NCBI GenBank assembly: GCA_017557435.1
Contig: JAFYYR010000012.1
Location: 1 to 42,394, forward strand
From: Pseudobutyrivibrio sp.
GTDB taxonomy: Bacteria; Bacillota; Clostridia; Lachnospirales; Lachnospiraceae
Length of the DNA stretch: 42,394 nucleotides
Reading direction: 5' to 3'
Of the stretch, positions 39,516 through 42,394 are shown one piece after another. How positions within the stretch are numbered: the first letter of the stretch is position 1; each line of letters opens with the position of its first letter. A model generated the notes under the pieces. It was not told where the DNA came from. It was given only the letters and a program-made list of their open reading frames with translations, and did not search any database. The position numbers and the translations under genes are program-made.

Positions 39516-40883
39516 TTATGCTTCTTTAAATTCGGGATGTGAGAATTCTTTTCTAACGAGTATAAAGCAGATAGTAAAAGAAAGGGCATCTGCAATTGGT
39601 CCTGCGAAAAGAACTCCGTTAAATCCAAATATCATTGGCAAGAAAATAATAAGTGGTGCAAGGAAAAGCACCTGTCTTGTAAGAGACATGAAGATTCCCT
39701 TGTATGGCTTTCCAATTGATGTAAAGAAATTGGAAGCAAGTGGCTGGAAAAATGCTGTAAAGATTCCAAAGAGGAATATTCTGAAGTATTTTTCACAGAA
39801 CTGGAAATATAGCTCGTCGCCAGTTCCAAAAATTGAAACAATCTGGCGCGGGAATAACTGGAAGCAAGCCCAGCTAGTAAAAGTAATAATAGCGGCAAGC
39901 TTTAATGCTAGATAAAAAGCACTTTTAACTCTCTTATAATTTTGGGCTCCGTAGTTAAAACTGATAATTGGCTGAAGTCCCTGAGAGATACCAATTACAA
40001 ATGAGAAACAGATTCCGTTAACCTTTGAAATAATACCTGCACATGTAATAGGAATATCTGAACCATAAATTGACTGAGCACCATAGTGACCCATTACATG
40101 GTTCATAACAATCTGAACAATCATCATGGCAATCTGATTGATAAATGGTGCAGTACCAAGAGCGGCAATGGAACCGATAATGGCAAGGCTTGGAGTGAAG
40201 TGTTGCTTTTCAAGCTTTACAGTCTTGAATTTTCTAAGATAAAAAAGAACCATAAACCCGGCAACGTACTGGCCGATGATTGTAGCAACTGCGGCTCCTT
40301 TCATTCCCCAATGAAATACTGCAACAAAGAGGAAATCCAAAACTGTATTGATTACGGCACCAGTGACATTGATTGCCATAGTCATATTTGGACTGCCGTC
40401 TGCTCTAACAATATGTGCGCCACCTGCAGAAAGAATAAAAAGCGGATAGCCAAGTGCACATATCCTTGAGTACTCAACAGCATAAGGTAATATGTTTTCA
40501 GTTGCTCCACATCCTATAAGGATGGGCTCAAGGAAAAGCTCTGTAACAATAAGAAGAACAAATCCACCTATAAGCATAAGTGAAATTGCATTTCCTATGT
40601 AATAGCCTGCTTTTTCAGTCTCCCCGCGACCCATGGCAAGGTTAAATGTAGATGCTGCGCCAATGCCACAGAGTAGAGCGATAGAAATATTTAAAATAGA
40701 AAGTGGAAATTGTATATTAGTTGCACCATTTCCAAGTGGTCCAACAAAATTGCCAATGAAAAGCTGGTCAACCATGTTGTAGAGAGAACCTACAAGCATA
40801 GCGACGATGCTTGGTATGGCAAATTTTCTAAGTAACTTTCCGATAGGTTCAGTTCCAAGTGGGTTTTGTATTGTTGTAGTCAT
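39516..40883 (-). CDS. MATE-family efflux transporter
   Basis: A 455-residue multidrug/toxin exporter with about 12 hydrophobic helices. It begins with LLRKFAIPSIVAMLVGSLYNMVDQLFIG, the family start (N-terminal lobe), and repeats the pattern in the second half (GISQGLQPIISFNYGAQNYKRVK). Length fits the MepA/DinF-like group found in Clostridia. Substrates cannot be told; members export cationic drugs in exchange for Na+ or H+. It lies 36 bases downstream of the methyltransferase gene on the same strand, so the two are probably one unit. A GAAGGT site precedes the ATG. No MarR- or TetR-type regulator is adjacent. Confidence 0.95.
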   Translation of the reverse strand: MTTTIQNPLGTEPIGKLLRKFAIPSIVAMLVGSLYNMVDQLFIGNFVGPLGNGATNIQFPLSILNISIALLCGIGAASTFNLAMGRGETEKAGYYIGNAISLMLIGGFVLLIVTELFLEPILIGCGATENILPYAVEYSRICALGYPLFILSAGGAHIVRADGSPNMTMAINVTGAVINTVLDFLFVAVFHWGMKGAAVATIIGQYVAGFMVLFYLRKFKTVKLEKQHFTPSLAIIGSIAALGTAPFINQIAMMIVQIVMNHVMGHYGAQSIYGSDIPITCAGIISKVNGICFSFVIGISQGLQPIISFNYGAQNYKRVKSAFYLALKLAAIITFTSWACFQLFPRQIVSIFGTGDELYFQFCEKYFRIFLFGIFTAFFQPLASNFFTSIGKPYKGIFMSLTRQVLFLAPLIIFLPMIFGFNGVLFAGPIADALSFTICFILVRKEFSHPEFKEA

Positions 40884-40919
40884 AAATGATACCTTCTTTA
40901 TAATAATGTAGCTTTATAT

Positions 40920-41807
40920 TTATTTTCTGGTCCAACGACCACTGGCACCACATGGAAGTACAAGCCCTGACTCAGTAACAGGAAGACCTATTTCGTCAGC
41001 TGTAACTTCTCCAGGATGATTCTTTAAAAGTGCGGTGCTTATCATATAGTTAAGTACAGCAGGCTGAAGACCTGTTGTGTACGAGTTAACTAGGAAAAAT
41101 AGAGCGTCATCTGCAAGAATCTGCTCACAAAGCTGGATAAATGGGAATATATCATCCTCGATTTTCCAAACTTCATTTTTGGAACCTCTTCCATAAGAAG
41201 GTGGGTCCATAATAATGCCGTCGTATTTATTGCCACGGCGGATTTCTCTTTCAACGAATTTGCGGCAATCATCCACAAGCCATCTGATAGGTGCATCAGA
41301 AAGACCAGATGAGGCTGCATTTTCTTTTGCCCACTGGACCATACCCTTTGAAGCATCCACGTGAGTAACCTGGGCGCCAGCTGCTGCGGCAGCAAGTGTA
41401 GCACCACCAGTGTATGCAAAAAGGTTAAGTACCTTAACTGGACGATTCTTTTCTTTTATTTCCTTATTTATAATAGAAGAAAACCAATCCCAGTTAACAG
41501 CCTGCTCAGGGAATAATCCTGTATGCTTAAATGCAAAAGGCTTTAGGTTAAATGTAAGCTTCTTATCGCAGATAGGATAGCTAATGGTCCACTGCTCTGG
41601 AAGATCAAAGAATTCCCATTCACCGCCACCCTTATTTGAACGATGATAGTGAGCGTTAAGCTTCTTATAATAAGGAGAGGATTTTTTTGTGTTCCAAATT
41701 ACCTGTGGATCAGGACGAAGAAGAACATATTCTCCCCACCGCTCTAATTTCTCACCTGAGCTACAATCTATAATCTCGTAATCTTTCCAATTATTAGCTG
41801 GAGTCAT
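40920..41807 (-). CDS. SAM-dependent methyltransferase, RlmI/RlmK-like
   Basis: A 295-residue class I methyltransferase. The SAM-binding region (about 118-225) shows VLNLFAYTGGATLAAA, THVDASKGMVQWAKEN and YDGIIMDPPSYGRG, the DPPSY being the catalytic motif of the RlmI/RlmK 23S rRNA cytosine/guanine methyltransferase group. The N-terminal PUA domain of RlmI is missing; the first about 110 residues instead form another small domain (LLRPDPQVIWNTKKSSPYYK, FKHTGLFPEQAVNWDW). Known short relatives lack a confirmed substrate, so rRNA modification is likely but unproven. It starts the minus-strand unit that includes the MATE gene. Confidence 0.88.
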   Translation of the reverse strand: MTPANNWKDYEIIDCSSGEKLERWGEYVLLRPDPQVIWNTKKSSPYYKKLNAHYHRSNKGGGEWEFFDLPEQWTISYPICDKKLTFNLKPFAFKHTGLFPEQAVNWDWFSSIINKEIKEKNRPVKVLNLFAYTGGATLAAAAAGAQVTHVDASKGMVQWAKENAASSGLSDAPIRWLVDDCRKFVEREIRRGNKYDGIIMDPPSYGRGSKNEVWKIEDDIFPFIQLCEQILADDALFFLVNSYTTGLQPAVLNYMISTALLKNHPGEVTADEIGLPVTESGLVLPCGASGRWTRK

Positions 41808-42043
41808 AATTTTTAGTGTTACTGAAGTAGTAACAATCCTTTCTATATAATATGTAGATACACTATTTACAAAACTGTTTGCTTTGACTATTATACTGAA
41901 AGATTATTATTCTTCAATGATTTCTAGTTCAAAAAATGCATTTCAACCACTAGATTTAGTTGTTTTTTAAATTGTACTAAATAAAATACAATAATTTTTA
42001 TCTTTTTCTTGCTAGTATTCCCTTTCTCGTGTATATTATTACT
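41808..42043. other. AT-rich gap with promoter of the ribosomal protein operon
   Basis: No gene is seen here. The promoter at 42009-42037 has TTGCTA, a 17-base spacer and TATATT, placing the transcript start near 42044. A second TTGACT at 41884-41889 lacks a good -10 partner. Confidence 0.7.
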
Positions 42044-42300
42044 TGCTGTGACATGATAGCTATGAAGCGTGAGGTTGCAACCTAGTTACTCAGGTTGGTT
42101 TTCCGTGGAGCGAATGTCAAGTTAGGAAACTGACGACAAGTCACTGTACAACAGAAAACCGTCCGCATCTGCGGAGACGACGTGTGAGAACTTGGTTCGA
42201 ACTTTGAGTTTTAAACCATGATACACACGGGTAAGTGTACAGTCGCCACTTGTTCGATTTTTCAGAAATTAGAAAAACGAAAAAGGAGGAGACTTTTTTT
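42044..42300 (+). ncRNA. Structured leader of the S10 ribosomal protein operon
   Basis: A leader of about 257 bases without an open frame but full of pairings: GGTTTTC (42097-42103) with GAAAACC (42154-42160); inside it GTCAAGTT with AACTGAC closing an AGGA loop (42116-42134); CCGCA/TGCGG (42164-42174); CGTGTG with CACACG (about 42181-42229); and TTCG-A-TTTTTC with GAAAAACGAA (42252-42281), directly before AGGAGG (42285-42290). The length and structure are consistent with feedback control by a ribosomal protein, as in other r-protein operons. I cannot name an Rfam family. Confidence 0.7.
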
Positions 42301-42394
42301 ATGGCAAATCAAGTTATGAGAATCACACTCAAGGCTTATGATCATGAGTTAGTAGATTCATCTGCCAAGAAAATCATCGAGACTGTTAAGAAGA
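42301..42394 (+). CDS. rpsJ: 30S ribosomal protein S10 (5' part)
   Basis: Only the first 31 codons are in the window. They read [20 protein letters not shown] followed by [11 protein letters not shown], the highly conserved start of ribosomal protein S10, a 30S head protein that as NusE also takes part in transcription antitermination. AGGAGG lies 10 bases before the ATG. In Firmicutes this gene normally opens the S10-spc-alpha operon, which should continue past the right edge. Confidence 0.97.
   Translation, partial: MANQVMRITLKAYDHELVDSSAKKIIETVKK

Overview
The window looks like a chromosomal segment of a low-GC Gram-positive bacterium of the Lachnospiraceae, most like Butyrivibrio or Pseudobutyrivibrio. 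This is an inference from the AT-rich sequence, strong Shine-Dalgarno sites, YesMN-type two-component genes, several c-di-GMP genes, and a family 3 glycoside hydrolase with its domains in swapped order, an arrangement reported for Butyrivibrio and Ruminococcus beta-glucosidases. No rRNA, tRNA or CRISPR array was found.

Region 1 (1-3819) is the right-hand end of a mobile element. It holds the tail of a VapE-like primase/helicase, a small unknown protein, a Cro/CI-type repressor, an ORF6N antirepressor-like protein with a PLD-like C-terminus, and a large serine recombinase. The ORF6N gene carries two 25-bp palindrome-like sequences that are exact reverse complements of each other.

Region 2 (3820-10920) holds a membrane EAL phosphodiesterase with a degenerate GGDEF domain, a secreted 5'-nucleotidase, a membrane diguanylate cyclase with an unusual C-terminal receiver-like domain, a Kv-type potassium channel and a secreted amidase. 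Region 3 (10921-18917) starts with a lysine riboswitch whose terminator and antiterminator can both be read, controlling dapA and a NhaC-family transporter (probable lysine transporter). It continues with a KdsC-like phosphatase, a TraX-like membrane protein, a uracil permease with upp, and a flotillin.

Region 4 (18918-27071) has a serine acetyltransferase, a chemoreceptor, metF, the permuted GH3 enzyme and an ArsB/NhaD-type permease whose ribosome-binding site lies inside a strong hairpin. Region 5 (27072-38103) is a sugar-uptake locus: a cytidylate-kinase-like gene, an AraC-type response regulator, a YesM kinase and a sensor-like binding lipoprotein on the plus strand, then a GntR/LacI regulator, then a galactofuranose/ribose-type ABC importer (ytfQ, ytfR, ytfT, yjfF). 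The paralogous binding protein encoded with the kinase and regulator suggests a three-component sugar sensor that controls the importer, with the GntR-type protein acting on repeated ATTGGTATG sites in the promoter region.

The most unusual element is in the ytfQ-ytfR gap (34253-34407). It is a nested foldback in which one stem module occurs twice, with compensating base changes on both arms and the same two extrahelical purines. This is internal evidence that the folded form is maintained, and I do not recognise it as a known element. Region 6 (38104-42394) holds a Cache-like GGDEF protein, a MATE transporter, a RlmI-like methyltransferase, and the structured leader and first codons of rpsJ, the usual start of the S10 ribosomal protein operon.
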